This document shows, in pieces, positions 27,600 through 36,234 of a stretch of 52,400 bases of DNA. The DNA lies in the NCBI GenBank assembly GCA_020437385.1, contig JAGQWL010000231.1, positions 1 to 52,400 of the forward strand, in the 5' to 3' direction. The notes below the pieces were generated by a model. That model was not told the DNA's origin. It worked only from the letters and a program-made list of their open reading frames with translations, and did no database searches. The translations under genes were made by a program, and so were the position numbers. How positions within the stretch are numbered: position 1 is the first letter of the stretch; each line of letters begins with the position of its first letter. This stretch comes from Bacteroidota bacterium (lineage in GTDB: Bacteria > Bacteroidota > Rhodothermia > Rhodothermales > JABDKH01).

Positions 27600-28129
27600 A
27601 GAAGATCATCGTCACGGCGGTAGTTGGAATCGCGCTCTTCATCTGGTTCCGGGCTGGAATCGGGCGTGATGCTGAATGGGGTGCCGTCCTCAAATCGATC
27701 CGCGCACGCTACCCCGACGTTCGTCAGGTGCCGACGGATTCGCTGGCGATGTGGCTTCAGAAGCCAGATAGCAAGGTCGTGCTGCTCGACGTCCGAACAT
27801 CCGCCGAGTACCGCGTGAGCCATATCAGGGGCGCGATCAACATCTCGCCGGACGCGACGGAGTTTCCTGTTCTTGACTCGGTGCCACGTGACGCACGGAT
27901 TGTTGCCTACTGCTCGGTTGGTTACCGATCGTCGGAGATTGCTTCGGCGCTGGCGAAGAAGGGCTTTACGAATGTCGCGAACCTCGAGGGCTCGGTTTTC
28001 AAGTGGGCAAACGAAGGACGGCCGCTAACGAACGGCGATGGCAGGACCGACGAGGTGCATCCGTACAATGCGCTGTGGGGGAGGTTGCTCGACAAATCGC
28101 ATCGTGCCTCGGTGCCGGACGAGAAGTAG
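27596..28129 (+). CDS. Membrane-anchored rhodanese-like protein
   Basis: A 177-residue protein with an N-terminal membrane segment (IIVTAVVGIALFIWF) and one rhodanese domain: VVLLDVRTSAEYRVSHIRGA, then the active-site loop CSVGYRSS with Cys106, and NVANLEGSVFKWANEGRPL. It ends VHPYNALWGRLLD. The cysteine suggests a working sulfurtransferase or persulfide carrier; the CSVGYRS loop and C-terminus are shared by a widespread but uncharacterised subgroup. Its start overlaps the radical SAM stop (ATGA), so it is the third gene of the operon and may supply sulfur to the same pathway, which is inference. Confidence 0.9.
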   Translation: MKKIIVTAVVGIALFIWFRAGIGRDAEWGAVLKSIRARYPDVRQVPTDSLAMWLQKPDSKVVLLDVRTSAEYRVSHIRGAINISPDATEFPVLDSVPRDARIVAYCSVGYRSSEIASALAKKGFTNVANLEGSVFKWANEGRPLTNGDGRTDEVHPYNALWGRLLDKSHRASVPDEK

Positions 28130-28159
28130 GCACTTATAACGGGCACGTTGGCAGAGGCG

Positions 28160-29005
28160 CTACGCCTCCTGCTCGCGGCTGGAAGTCCGCACGCTCCGGG
28201 CAGGCATCTTCAACAAAGAGGCCATCGAGGCAGCGTCTTCCGGCGAGAACTCGTCGAGCCCGAACTCGATCTCTGATGGATCAGGTCTGATTCGGAAGCT
28301 GCTGAACAGGCGGTCCCAGATAGACAGAAACGCGCTGTAGTTGGAGTCTGTCTCAAGGCGAATTCGTGAGTGATGCACCTTGTGCATGTTGGGGGTAACG
28401 ATTACCACTCGGAGAATCCTGTCCAGCGCATCCGGAAGTCGAATGTCCGCATGATGAAACTGAACGACCGCAAACATCAGGGTTTCGTAGAGAACGAGCT
28501 CCCAAACGTACACGCCGAGCAGAATAATCAGGGGAATTCGCAGTGCAGACGACAGGACGATCTCGCCGAAATGGAAACGCGTCGCGGTCGTGACATCCAT
28601 CTGCCGATCCGAATGATGAACTCTGTGAAATCGCCACAGAAACGGAATACGGTGATTCATCCGATGCCACAAATACGTCCAGGCGTCCAGCAGCAGGACG
28701 GCAAGCAGCACGTGTGCCCAGACCGGAAGTCCCACGTTTGAATGGAGGACGTTGAGCAGGCCGAAGTTGTTTGCGAACGCCCACTCTGCCGCAGCCAGCC
28801 AGAGCGCAACAAACACGAAGGCCACGGCAAGGCTGTTGATTGCTCCAAGGATCAGGTTTGTCGCCACGTGTCTGAACCGCCCGCGGCTTGCCCGCCCGAA
28901 GAAACCAAAAAATGGCTGAATGCTCTCCCAGGACAGGAAGATCGCGAGGCCGATGACCAGCGAAAGGGCCTGCGTCAGTGAGAGTCCGGTAAGTAGTTCC
29001 TGCAT
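28160..29005 (-). CDS. Sterol desaturase / fatty acid hydroxylase family protein
   Basis: A 281-residue integral membrane protein of the di-iron hydroxylase superfamily. Several membrane segments precede the histidine clusters HRMNH, HRVHHSD and HKVHHSR, and a further histidine pair lies in VQFHHADIRLP. Members hydroxylate or desaturate lipids using oxygen. The gene starts only 4 bp after the hisIE stop and on the same strand, so it is probably the distal gene of the histidine transcript, although no link to histidine synthesis is known. It converges on the rhodanese gene with a 30-bp gap and no clear terminator. Confidence 0.92.
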   Translation of the reverse strand: MQELLTGLSLTQALSLVIGLAIFLSWESIQPFFGFFGRASRGRFRHVATNLILGAINSLAVAFVFVALWLAAAEWAFANNFGLLNVLHSNVGLPVWAHVLLAVLLLDAWTYLWHRMNHRIPFLWRFHRVHHSDRQMDVTTATRFHFGEIVLSSALRIPLIILLGVYVWELVLYETLMFAVVQFHHADIRLPDALDRILRVVIVTPNMHKVHHSRIRLETDSNYSAFLSIWDRLFSSFRIRPDPSEIEFGLDEFSPEDAASMASLLKMPARSVRTSSREQEA

Positions 29006-29009
29006 GCGG

Positions 29010-29624
29010 TCAATTGCTCAGGTGCCGGTGCTTGAGTACGGCCGACACATCCTCGAGTGCGAGCCCGCGCGAATGAAGCAGAACAAGCAGGTGGTAGATC
29101 AGATCGGCTGCCTCCCCGAGGAATTCCTCGTCTTCCGATGCGATCGCCGCCAGAGCCGTTTCGACACCCTCTTCGCCGACCTTCTGTGCAATGCGCTTCG
29201 TGCCCGCGTCGAACAGCGAACGTGTGTAGCTGCCGTCGTGATCTGCGGATTGACGCGCCTTTACGATGCGATCGAGGTCCGCGATGAAGCCCGACGCTGG
29301 CCGGGCGTCACCGTAGCAGGACTCGGTTCCAAGATGGCAGGTCGGTCCTTCCGGAATCGCGAGTACAAGAACTGCGTCGTTGTCGCAATCGGCGTAGAGC
29401 CCCTGGAGCGTCAGGTAGTTGCCGCTTGTCTCTCCCTTGGTCCACAATTCTTTCCTCGAGCGGCTCCAGAACGTCACCTTCCCTGTGCTCACGGTTAATG
29501 CCAGGGCCTCACGATTCATGTAGCCCGTCATCAGAACCGTTCCTGTTTTCGCGTTCTGTACGGTTGCCGGTACGAGTCCGTTTTCTCCGGACCAGTTGAT
29601 CGTGTCTGGGTCAAGTGCCTTCAA
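29010..29624 (-). CDS. hisIE: Bifunctional phosphoribosyl-AMP cyclohydrolase / phosphoribosyl-ATP pyrophosphatase
   Basis: A 204-residue fusion. The HisI part has [40 protein letters not shown] and the metal-site DCDNDAVLV and CHLGTESCY. The HisE part (from about residue 110) has [20 protein letters not shown] and [13 protein letters not shown]. It catalyses steps 2 and 3 of histidine synthesis. The start is TTG at 29624, overlapping the hisF stop (TTGA). Length is normal for HisIE. Confidence 0.97.
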   Translation of the reverse strand: MKALDPDTINWSGENGLVPATVQNAKTGTVLMTGYMNREALALTVSTGKVTFWSRSRKELWTKGETSGNYLTLQGLYADCDNDAVLVLAIPEGPTCHLGTESCYGDARPASGFIADLDRIVKARQSADHDGSYTRSLFDAGTKRIAQKVGEEGVETALAAIASEDEEFLGEAADLIYHLLVLLHSRGLALEDVSAVLKHRHLSN

Positions 29625-30388
29625 ATTCGTACGGGTATGTTGCGGGCGTGCAGGAACGTCTTCAGCGACCCGATTTGAACAATGTCGCGGTGGAAGACAG
29701 ATGCGGCGAGCGCACCGTCGACGCGACTCTTTGTAAAGACGTCGGCGAAGTGCTGCTCTGTTCCCGCACCGCCGGACGCAATGAGCGGCACGAAGCAGCG
29801 TTCGCGCGCCGCGGACAACTGCTCAATGTCGTAGCCCGTTCGTACGCCGTCGGAGCCCATGCAGTTCAATACGATTTCGCCGGCCCCTCTATTCTGAACC
29901 TCATCGATCCATTCGAGCGTTCGGCGGCGCGCATCCGACATGAGGTCCGGACTTCCGGTGAACTGTTTGATCCGCCATTCGCCGTCTTCGTTGATGCTGT
30001 CGATGCCAATTACGACGCACTGGTTTCCGAATGTGCCCGACAATTGGTCGATCAGGGAAGGATCCTGAAGCGCAGGCGTATTGATCGAGACCTTGTCCGC
30101 CCCTGCGCGCAGAATCGTCCACGCGTCGTCGAGGCTGCGTATCCCGCCCGCCACACAGAACGGAATGTCAATGATCCGTGCGACGCGCTCGACCCAGTCC
30201 CGATCGACACGGCGCCCTTCAGGGCTGGCAGTGATATCGTAGAAGACGAGCTCGTCGGCTCCTTCCCGCGCATAACGCTGCGCCAGTTCGACGATATCGC
30301 CCACGACCTCGTGTTCGCGAAATCGGACCCCTTTCACGACAACACCGTCCCGAACGTCAAGACACGGTATGATTCTCCGAGCCAGCAA
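29621..30388 (-). CDS. hisF: Imidazole glycerol phosphate synthase subunit HisF
   Basis: A 255-residue TIM-barrel. Visible are [20 protein letters not shown] (catalytic Asp11), [55 protein letters not shown] (catalytic Asp in MGSDG) and LIASGGAGT. With HisH it forms the synthase that makes IGP and AICAR. It uses a TTG start at 30388, 2 bp after the hisA stop, and its stop overlaps hisIE. Confidence 0.97.
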   Translation of the reverse strand: MLARRIIPCLDVRDGVVVKGVRFREHEVVGDIVELAQRYAREGADELVFYDITASPEGRRVDRDWVERVARIIDIPFCVAGGIRSLDDAWTILRAGADKVSINTPALQDPSLIDQLSGTFGNQCVVIGIDSINEDGEWRIKQFTGSPDLMSDARRRTLEWIDEVQNRGAGEIVLNCMGSDGVRTGYDIEQLSAARERCFVPLIASGGAGTEQHFADVFTKSRVDGALAASVFHRDIVQIGSLKTFLHARNIPVRI

Positions 30389-30390
30389 GG

Positions 30391-31104
30391 TCAGTCGCCT
30401 TCGAGTGTAACGGTACCCTCAAGCAACGCACGCCCGACGATTGCACCCGCCGCACCCGCCCTGCGGAGGTCGTCAATGTCTGCCTGCGAGCTGACGCCTC
30501 CGGAAGCCTGAAGCAGTATCTGCGGATAATCCGCGACGATCTGCCGATACAGCTCGACGTTGGGTCCGCTCATCGCGCCGTCCCTGCTGACGTCTGTTAT
30601 GAGCACGTGTTCAACGCCGTACTTGACGTAGAAATCGAGCAGCGACTTGAGGCTCGTGGGTACCGCGGAAAGCCATCCGTTGGCAACGGGCCTGTATTCG
30701 TCACCCTCTGGACGCACGTCGAGCGCCACGCAGATCCTCTCCGCGCCATGAACATTGACCAGATCGATTACGACATCCGGCTGTTTCATTGCCACACTTC
30801 CAAGTACAACTCGATGGATGCCGCTGTCAAGTAGTTCAGCGGCATCGGCTGCCGATCGGATGCCGCCGCCCACCTGTACAGGTGAAGCAGAAGCCGCCGC
30901 CATTTTCAGGATGAGGCTGCGATTTCCAGCGCGACCGGTCTGCGCTGCGTCAAGGTCGACGATGTGAATCAGTTCCGCACCGGAAGACACGTACTTCTCG
31001 ATCAGCTCGACCGGGTCACGGTCGTAGACCGTCTCCGCACCAAAGTCGCCCTGCAGAAGACGCACGCATCGGCCGTTCCGTATGTCGATCGCCGGAATGA
31101 TCAT
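30391..31104 (-). CDS. hisA: Phosphoribosylformimino-AICAR isomerase HisA
   Basis: A 237-residue TIM-barrel: [79 protein letters not shown] and [17 protein letters not shown]. It isomerises ProFAR to PRFAR, step 4 of the pathway. The ATG at 31104 overlaps the hisH stop (ATGA). Confidence 0.97.
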   Translation of the reverse strand: MIIPAIDIRNGRCVRLLQGDFGAETVYDRDPVELIEKYVSSGAELIHIVDLDAAQTGRAGNRSLILKMAAASASPVQVGGGIRSAADAAELLDSGIHRVVLGSVAMKQPDVVIDLVNVHGAERICVALDVRPEGDEYRPVANGWLSAVPTSLKSLLDFYVKYGVEHVLITDVSRDGAMSGPNVELYRQIVADYPQILLQASGGVSSQADIDDLRRAGAAGAIVGRALLEGTVTLEGD

Positions 31105-31703
31105 TGGCCGGAAGGCGGAATGCCCGACAGGAAGTTCTTCAAGATTGTTGCGCCTGATAGGGACGAACGTTCGGGGTGGAATTGCGCGCCGACGAAGTTG
31201 TCTCGTCGAGTCACCGCCGTGAATACGTTACCGTAGTCAGATGTTGCGACACTGAATTCATTTACTGGAGCGAAGTAGCTGTGGACGAAGTAGGCCCACG
31301 AACCATCGGCAACGTTCTGCATCAGGGGGTCTTCCTTCTCGAACCGAAGTGTGTTCCATCCCATATGTGGAACCGTGAGTCCCGTGCCGCTAAAGCGCCG
31401 GCACGTTCCGGGGATGATGCCGAGGCATTCGACATCACCCTCCTCAGACGCCGAATACAGGAGCTGCATTCCAAGGCAGATGCCAAACACCGGCTGCCGA
31501 AGCGACTTTATGAGTTCATCCAGCCGGGACCGGCGCAGAACACGCATCGCTGCTTCGGCAGCTCCAACGCCGGGGAGGATCACGTGAGAGGCCGAGCGGA
31601 TCGTGCTCTCGTCGGATGTCAGGATCGATTCGACGTTCAGCCGCATGAGTGCGGCCTGGACGGAACCGATGTTCGCCCCGCCGCTGTCAACAATGGCTAC
31701 CAT
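31101..31703 (-). CDS. hisH: Imidazole glycerol phosphate synthase subunit HisH (glutamine amidotransferase)
   Basis: A 200-residue class I glutamine amidotransferase: MVAIVDSGGANIGSVQAALM, VILPGVGAAEAAM, the nucleophile motif PVFGICLGMQLLYSASEEGD, VPHMGWNTL, YFVHSYF and the closing VGAQFHPERS with catalytic His and Glu. It supplies ammonia to HisF. Its start lies within the last 7 bp of hisB, and its stop overlaps hisA. Confidence 0.97.
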   Translation of the reverse strand: MVAIVDSGGANIGSVQAALMRLNVESILTSDESTIRSASHVILPGVGAAEAAMRVLRRSRLDELIKSLRQPVFGICLGMQLLYSASEEGDVECLGIIPGTCRRFSGTGLTVPHMGWNTLRFEKEDPLMQNVADGSWAYFVHSYFAPVNEFSVATSDYGNVFTAVTRRDNFVGAQFHPERSSLSGATILKNFLSGIPPSGQ

Positions 31704-32773
31704 GTTAATGTGCCTTTGGAGCTTGGCACCTCGTTAGCCCGTGTTCCGCCCTCTCTCGCGACAGCGTCGCGAAGTGCCCGACCGACGCCCTTGAAAATCG
31801 CCTCGACCTTGTGGTGCGTGTTGTCACCATCGACAGAAATATTCAGGGTTGCGCCCAGGTTCTGTGCGAAGGAGTAGAAGAAGTGCTCAACCATCTCTGT
31901 CGGAAGCTCGCCGACGTACTCCCGTTCAAACGACGCGTTGAACACCAGATACGGGCGACCGCTTAGGTCGAGCGCAATCCGGGCAAGGCTTTCGTCCATT
32001 GGCAGAAGGAAGCCGAATCGACCGACACCGCGTCGGTCGCCCAGTGCTTTCGACAGCACACTTCCCAGGACGATCCCGCAATCCTCAATGGTATGGTGCT
32101 CGTCGACGTTGAGATCGCCGTCGCAATCAAGCTCCAGAGATATTCCGGCATGACGCGCGATCTGTTCGATCATGTGGTCGAAGAAGCCGAGTCCCGTGTT
32201 GATGCTGACGGGAGACGATGCGTCGAGGTTGATGTTCGCGCGGATCTTCGTTTCATTCGTGATACGCTCGATGGATGCTGTTCGCGGCCGGCCGACGAGC
32301 GACTCGAGTATCGATTTCCAGGAATGACCGTCCGGCCCGATTCGGAACGAATCGACTCCCAGGTTTCGTCCGAGTTGTTCGTCGCTCTCGCGATCCCCGA
32401 TCACGTAGCTGTTTTCGCGATCCAGGTCGGGCAGATAACCGAGGAGCATGCCGACACCCGGTTTACGCGTGGGTTCGTTTTCGTGCTCGAACGATCGGTC
32501 CACGTGGATCGCGGAAAACGTTACGCCCTGCGATTCAAGCACATCCAGAACGAGTTGATGGGGTCCAGCAAAGTGCTGCTCGGGAAAGGAATCCGTACCC
32601 AATCCGTCCTGATTCGTGACCATCACGAGCTCCCACCCGGCCGATTGGAGCGTGTGGAGCGCCGTTATCGCATCGTCCACGAAGCGGACCTTTTCAAAGC
32701 TGTCGACCTGCTCGTCCGGCGGCTCGTGAATAATTGTACCATCACGATCAACAAAGAGGATTCGCCTGCTCAT
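31697..32773 (-). CDS. hisB: Bifunctional histidinol-phosphatase / imidazoleglycerol-phosphate dehydratase
   Basis: A 358-residue fusion. The N-terminal HAD phosphatase has the DxDGT motif FVDRDGTIIHEPPDEQVDSF and VIGDRESDEQLGRN. The C-terminal dehydratase (from about residue 170) has LGFFDHMIEQIARHAGISLE, DEHHTIEDCGIVLGS, the ALGDRRGVGRFG block, VEHFFYSFAQN and HHKVEAIFKGVGRALRDAV. It does steps 6 and 8. The ATG at 32773 overlaps the hisD stop (ATGA), which fixes the start; an upstream ATG would add 12 residues. Confidence 0.97.
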   Translation of the reverse strand: MSRRILFVDRDGTIIHEPPDEQVDSFEKVRFVDDAITALHTLQSAGWELVMVTNQDGLGTDSFPEQHFAGPHQLVLDVLESQGVTFSAIHVDRSFEHENEPTRKPGVGMLLGYLPDLDRENSYVIGDRESDEQLGRNLGVDSFRIGPDGHSWKSILESLVGRPRTASIERITNETKIRANINLDASSPVSINTGLGFFDHMIEQIARHAGISLELDCDGDLNVDEHHTIEDCGIVLGSVLSKALGDRRGVGRFGFLLPMDESLARIALDLSGRPYLVFNASFEREYVGELPTEMVEHFFYSFAQNLGATLNISVDGDNTHHKVEAIFKGVGRALRDAVAREGGTRANEVPSSKGTLTW

Positions 32774-34110
32774 GGTTGTGTTTCCTTCTCCATGGATTGA
32801 GTGGCCCATCGGCTTTCGGTGTCGCCGAGTCGAATGTCGACGGCGCGGGCGTGTGCGTCCAGTCCCTCGGCGCGGGCCAGTTCGGTCGCCGTCGCGGCGA
32901 GGGTTTTCAGTCCGTCTCTGCTTGCTCGCTGAACGGTCATCTGCCGCATGAACGAGTCGACGGACACGCCGCTGGTCGATCGGGCAAACCCGTACGTCGG
33001 CAGGACGTGATTGGTACCCGAGCAGTAGTCGCCGAGGGTCTCCGGCGTCCAGTGGCCGACAAAAACAGATCCCGCCGAACTGATCTGCGTGCTCAGTTGG
33101 TCTGCGGACGCGGTCTGTATGATCAGGTGTTCGGGCGCGTACTGATTCGCGACATCGATTGCGGCCGGCTCGTCGTCGACCACGATCGAAACGGAATGCT
33201 CGAGCGACTGCCGTGCGGTGTCGCGAGTTTTCAGTGTAGCAAGTTGATCGACGATGGCGCGCTCAACTGCGTCGGCGAAGTCATTGGAGCGGCATACAAC
33301 GATGGCCTGAGAGTCGGGGCCGTGTTCGCATTGTGAGAGAACGTCGGCTGCCACGAACGCCGGATTGGCTTGGTCATCCGCAATCACCATCACCTCGGAT
33401 GGCCCGGCCGGCATGTCGATCGATACGCCGTTCGGCCCCTGGGCCGCCAGCATCTTGGCGGCTGTAACCCATGCATTTCCGGGCCCGAAAATCTTGTCGC
33501 AGCGCGGAATCGACTCGGTACCCCATGCCATCGCGGCGATTGCCTGCGCACCACCGATCCTGAAAATTCGGGAGACGCCGCATTCCGTGGCGGCATAAAC
33601 CACCACGGGATCGACAGTTCCGTCCTTGCGCGGCGGAACACACAGGACGCGTTGTCGACAGCCGGCAAGCCGGGAGGGCACTCCCAGCATGAGAGCGGTT
33701 GAGGGCAGCGGTGCGCGCCCGGCCGGCACATAGAGGCCTACGGTGTCAATCGGCACGGGGCGCCGCTCACAGATCACCCCGGGTGCTGTCTCGACCGCAA
33801 CCGGCTGCGGAATGCAGGCAGCGTGGAAGCGTTCAATTCGTTCGATTGCGTCCTTCACGGCACGTTTGACGGCATCCGAAACAGCGGCGCGAGCACGTTC
33901 GATCTCGCCTGTGGTCAAGGCGAGGGGCGCGGCGGACACGCCATCGAACCGACGCGTGTAGTCTCCAACCGCAGCGTCGCCGCGGAGCCTCACGTCATCC
34001 AGAATCGCAGCTACGGCCTCAAGCAGATCCTTCGAATACGAAGCATCCGGCCGGGCGAGCGCCACCGCTCGCTGTGGCTCGTTCAGGGTTGTCCAGTTGG
34101 CCCTTTTCAT
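32770..34110 (-). CDS. hisD: Histidinol dehydrogenase
   Basis: A 446-residue zinc enzyme that oxidises histidinol to histidine in two NAD steps. Motifs seen: VGLYVPAGRAPLPSTALMLG, IFRIGGAQAIAAMAWGTESI, CDKIFGPGNAWVTAAKMLA, IDMPAGPSEVMVIADDQANP, LLSQCEHG-type metal block (VLSQCEHGPDSQAIVV), NQYAPEHLIIQ and GTNHVLPTYGFAR. Length is normal. It starts 3 bp after the hisG stop, and the next gene hisB overlaps it. Confidence 0.97.
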   Translation of the reverse strand: MKRANWTTLNEPQRAVALARPDASYSKDLLEAVAAILDDVRLRGDAAVGDYTRRFDGVSAAPLALTTGEIERARAAVSDAVKRAVKDAIERIERFHAACIPQPVAVETAPGVICERRPVPIDTVGLYVPAGRAPLPSTALMLGVPSRLAGCRQRVLCVPPRKDGTVDPVVVYAATECGVSRIFRIGGAQAIAAMAWGTESIPRCDKIFGPGNAWVTAAKMLAAQGPNGVSIDMPAGPSEVMVIADDQANPAFVAADVLSQCEHGPDSQAIVVCRSNDFADAVERAIVDQLATLKTRDTARQSLEHSVSIVVDDEPAAIDVANQYAPEHLIIQTASADQLSTQISSAGSVFVGHWTPETLGDYCSGTNHVLPTYGFARSTSGVSVDSFMRQMTVQRASRDGLKTLAATATELARAEGLDAHARAVDIRLGDTESRWATQSMEKETQP

Positions 34111-34113
34111 TGT

Positions 34114-35016
34114 TTACAGCAACATTTTTTCAACCGGCAGAACCAGAATTGAACTTGCACCCGCCTCCTTCAGCGACTCGAGGTGTTCCCAGAGTACGGT
34201 CTCCGTACAGACGGCGTGCAGCGCCACTTTGTCTGGATGCCCTGCAAGCGGGAGAATCGAAGGCGTTTCCGCACCCGGAATCAGCCGAGATATTGCCTCT
34301 ACGGCATTTCGAGGAGCGTGCAGCATCACGTATTTCGATTCCTTGACCTGCAACGCACCGTCGATTCGCAGCAGGAGCCGGTCGAGAAACTCGCGGTTGG
34401 CGGCCGACATCGGCTTCGCCGATTGCAGCATCACGGCAGACGACTGCACGACGGTCGCGACTTCGCGCAGCTTGTTCGCACGGAGCGTGGCGCCGCTGGA
34501 CACGATGTCTGCGATCGCGTCTGCGGTACCGAGGCTGGGAGCAATTTCAACGGAACCTGACAGCGAAACGATTTCTGCCGAAAGCCCGTTTTCATCCAGG
34601 AAACGCCGGGTGATCGCGGGGTAGGTGGTGGCGATCCGACGGCCGTTCAGGTCGTCGAGATCGGCGAAGGGCAGTGCCTCGGGAATGGCGATTGCCAGCC
34701 GGCAGTAGCCAAAGTCGAGGCGACGGAGTTCGGTGTACGCGGACGACCCGTTTCGGAGGGCATTGGACAACGCATACTCCTGCGCGACATTCTGCCCGAC
34801 GATACCGAGGTCGCAAACGTTGTCGCGAAGGAGCTGCGGAATATCGTCGTCGCGGACCAGCAGCAGGTCTATCGGAAGATTTTCTCCATAGCAGAAGAGC
34901 TGGTCCTTGCTGAATGCGAAGCGGATGCCGCAGCGCTTCAGCAGGGCGATTGATTCATCGGAGAGTCGCCCCGACTTCTGGACTGCGATTGACAGTCTGT
35001 TTGGATCACGAACCAT
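34114..35016 (-). CDS. hisG: ATP phosphoribosyltransferase, long form
   Basis: A 300-residue HisG. The ATG at 35016 is chosen because MVRDPNRLSIAVQKSGRLSD is the family start; a longer frame adds 20 unlikely residues. Seen are LLLVRDDDIPQLLRDNVCDL, GIVGQNVAQE, RLAIAIP, IATTYPAITRRFLDE, SVEIAPSLGTADAIADIVSS (PRPP loop) and a C-terminal ACT-like regulatory domain (LHAPRNAVEAISRLIPGAET), so it should be feedback-inhibited by histidine and not need HisZ. It overlaps the upstream regulator gene by 11 bp. Confidence 0.96.
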   Translation of the reverse strand: MVRDPNRLSIAVQKSGRLSDESIALLKRCGIRFAFSKDQLFCYGENLPIDLLLVRDDDIPQLLRDNVCDLGIVGQNVAQEYALSNALRNGSSAYTELRRLDFGYCRLAIAIPEALPFADLDDLNGRRIATTYPAITRRFLDENGLSAEIVSLSGSVEIAPSLGTADAIADIVSSGATLRANKLREVATVVQSSAVMLQSAKPMSAANREFLDRLLLRIDGALQVKESKYVMLHAPRNAVEAISRLIPGAETPSILPLAGHPDKVALHAVCTETVLWEHLESLKEAGASSILVLPVEKMLL

Positions 35017-35314
35017 AAAGGCGTTGAAATGCGAGGTCGTATCCGCCGGTGCCCGCCTCGATGCACCTGGCGACACGACCGATTGTGGTTACGGAGACGC
35101 CGGTACGATCGTGTATCTCCCGGTACGGTATCCCCTTTTTCAACAGCGGGACGACGCGCCAGCGATCGGCCATTGCCTCGATCTCTGCCGGTGTGCAGAG
35201 ATCCTGCAGCAGCATCCGCACGTCCGTCGGGCTGTTCATCGCCGCAAAACTCCGGCAGAGTTCAAGCTCTGCGGTTCGCTGTTCACGGGACGGCCGTCGA
35301 GCAACTCGTTTCAT
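35006..35314 (-). CDS. TrpR-family regulator, YerC/YecD type, heading the his operon
   Basis: A 102-residue DNA-binding protein of the TrpR superfamily: AELELCRSFAAMNSPTDVRM, LLQDLCTPAEIEAMADRWRV, then the helix-turn-helix KGIPYREIHDRTGVSVTTIG and RVARCIE. The YerC/YecD subgroup has been proposed by comparative genomics to regulate histidine genes in Firmicutes (HisR). Here it is the first gene of the his operon, overlapping hisG by 11 bp, which fits a histidine-responsive repressor that also controls its own synthesis. This role is inferred from position and family. Confidence 0.92.
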   Translation of the reverse strand: MKRVARRPSREQRTAELELCRSFAAMNSPTDVRMLLQDLCTPAEIEAMADRWRVVPLLKKGIPYREIHDRTGVSVTTIGRVARCIEAGTGGYDLAFQRLYGS

Positions 35315-35339
35315 CTTCGAGCAGGTTTCTGTCGTGGCT

Positions 35340-35365
35340 GTAATAATGTACTAATGTACTATTAC
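35340..35365 (-). promoter_or_regulatory. Candidate operator/promoter of the his operon
   Basis: A 26-bp element with perfect outer arms GTAATA / TATTAC enclosing two direct copies of AATGTACT (35345-35352 and 35353-35360). It begins 26 bp upstream of the yerC-like ATG. On the minus strand TTGTAA and TATTAC separated by 16 bp could serve as -35 and -10 boxes, so a bound protein would block the promoter. The GTACTA core recalls TrpR operators (ACTAGT-type half sites), which fits the TrpR-family product. Site use is inference. Confidence 0.55.
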
Positions 35366-35507
35366 AAAACGACAGGCGCAATACCTGGAGGGACGAGGTT
35401 ACTGCGAACGGAATTGATGCCACCGGGGACGAGGCGCCGCCCGCCGGACGTCGTGTTACAGGAATCGACAGCGCCCGGTATGGCGGTGTCGCGATGGAAA
35501 CAGGCGA

Positions 35508-36158
35508 TCAGCTGCGAAAATCGACCTTCCGATGCGTGCCGTCGCAGAAGGGCTTGTTCGACGAATGGCCGCATCGGCAGAAGGCTGCTACGTCGCCTTC
35601 TCTCTCCTCACCGTCGGATCCGCGAAGGCGAAACTTGCCTCGAATGACAAACGGACCGTTCTTGGATGGGGCCACCTCGAGCCTGTCCGGCGGGAGCGCC
35701 GACGAACTCTTGAGTCCGCCTTCCCCAAGTGTCCCCTGGTCAGCGAAGCCGCCATCGACGTGTGCGCGGTCACAGAAGGGTTTGTTGGACGAAAGTCCAC
35801 ATCTGCACAGCGCGACTCGGACGTCTTCAACAATCGTCTCACCGGATTCATCCATGACGACGATGTCTCCTCTGACGTAGAGCGGGCCGTCCGGATCTAC
35901 GGAGACGGAGTTGGTCGAGTCGGGCTGCTCCTCGGGGCCGTCGTCGCGACGAACGAAATGCAGCGCGCCGGTCGGACAGTGTGTGATCGTCTCGGCGATC
36001 CGGTCTGGTTCAGATGCCTCCGGATCGACCCAGGGTCGCCGCTCCGGATTAAAGGCCCGAGGGAGTCTTCGAACACATTCCGCCGCGTGGATGCAGCGTT
36101 TCAGTTCGTAGCGGACTTCGATGTCGTCCGACGTGTATGAGTGGATTCGATCCGCCAT
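35508..36158 (-). CDS. Fe-S protein: divergent 4Fe-4S domain plus two CDGSH domains
   Basis: A 216-residue cytosolic protein. The N-terminal part (about 1-75) is a Fer4_19-type domain: VRYELKRCIHAAECVRRLPR, RPWVDP and THCPTGALHFVRR. Two CDGSH-type 2Fe-2S motifs follow, CRCGLSSNKPFCDRAH and CRCGHSSNKPFCDGTH, each with the three-Cys-one-His pattern. Members of this family are thought to act in electron or Fe-S cluster transfer. The ATG at 36158 is used rather than the TTG one codon upstream. It lies about 140 bp upstream of the his operon regulator, same strand, and there is no clear terminator between. Confidence 0.93.
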   Translation of the reverse strand: MADRIHSYTSDDIEVRYELKRCIHAAECVRRLPRAFNPERRPWVDPEASEPDRIAETITHCPTGALHFVRRDDGPEEQPDSTNSVSVDPDGPLYVRGDIVVMDESGETIVEDVRVALCRCGLSSNKPFCDRAHVDGGFADQGTLGEGGLKSSSALPPDRLEVAPSKNGPFVIRGKFRLRGSDGEEREGDVAAFCRCGHSSNKPFCDGTHRKVDFRS

Positions 36159-36176
36159 CAAAGTCTAAAGAGATGC

Positions 36177-36228
36177 GACGCCTGAGCCGGGGCCTGTCGC
36201 CGGCGAGCCGACGACAGACCGGGGCGTC
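36177..36228. terminator. Long imperfect hairpin after the HiPIP gene
   Basis: Outer arms GACGCC / GGCGTC and inner arms CTGTCG / CGACAG lie on either side of a GC-rich centre. It begins 7 bp past the HiPIP stop. The downstream T-run on the minus strand is weak (ATCTCTTTAG), so it may be a processing or stabilising structure as much as a terminator. Confidence 0.5.
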
Positions 36229-36234
36229 AATTTA

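Noticed and set aside
26523-28129. A RiPP (modified peptide) cluster around the radical SAM gene
   Set aside because: No precursor-like short gene, protease-transporter or leader motif is visible within the operon; the C-terminal repeat is part of the enzyme itself.
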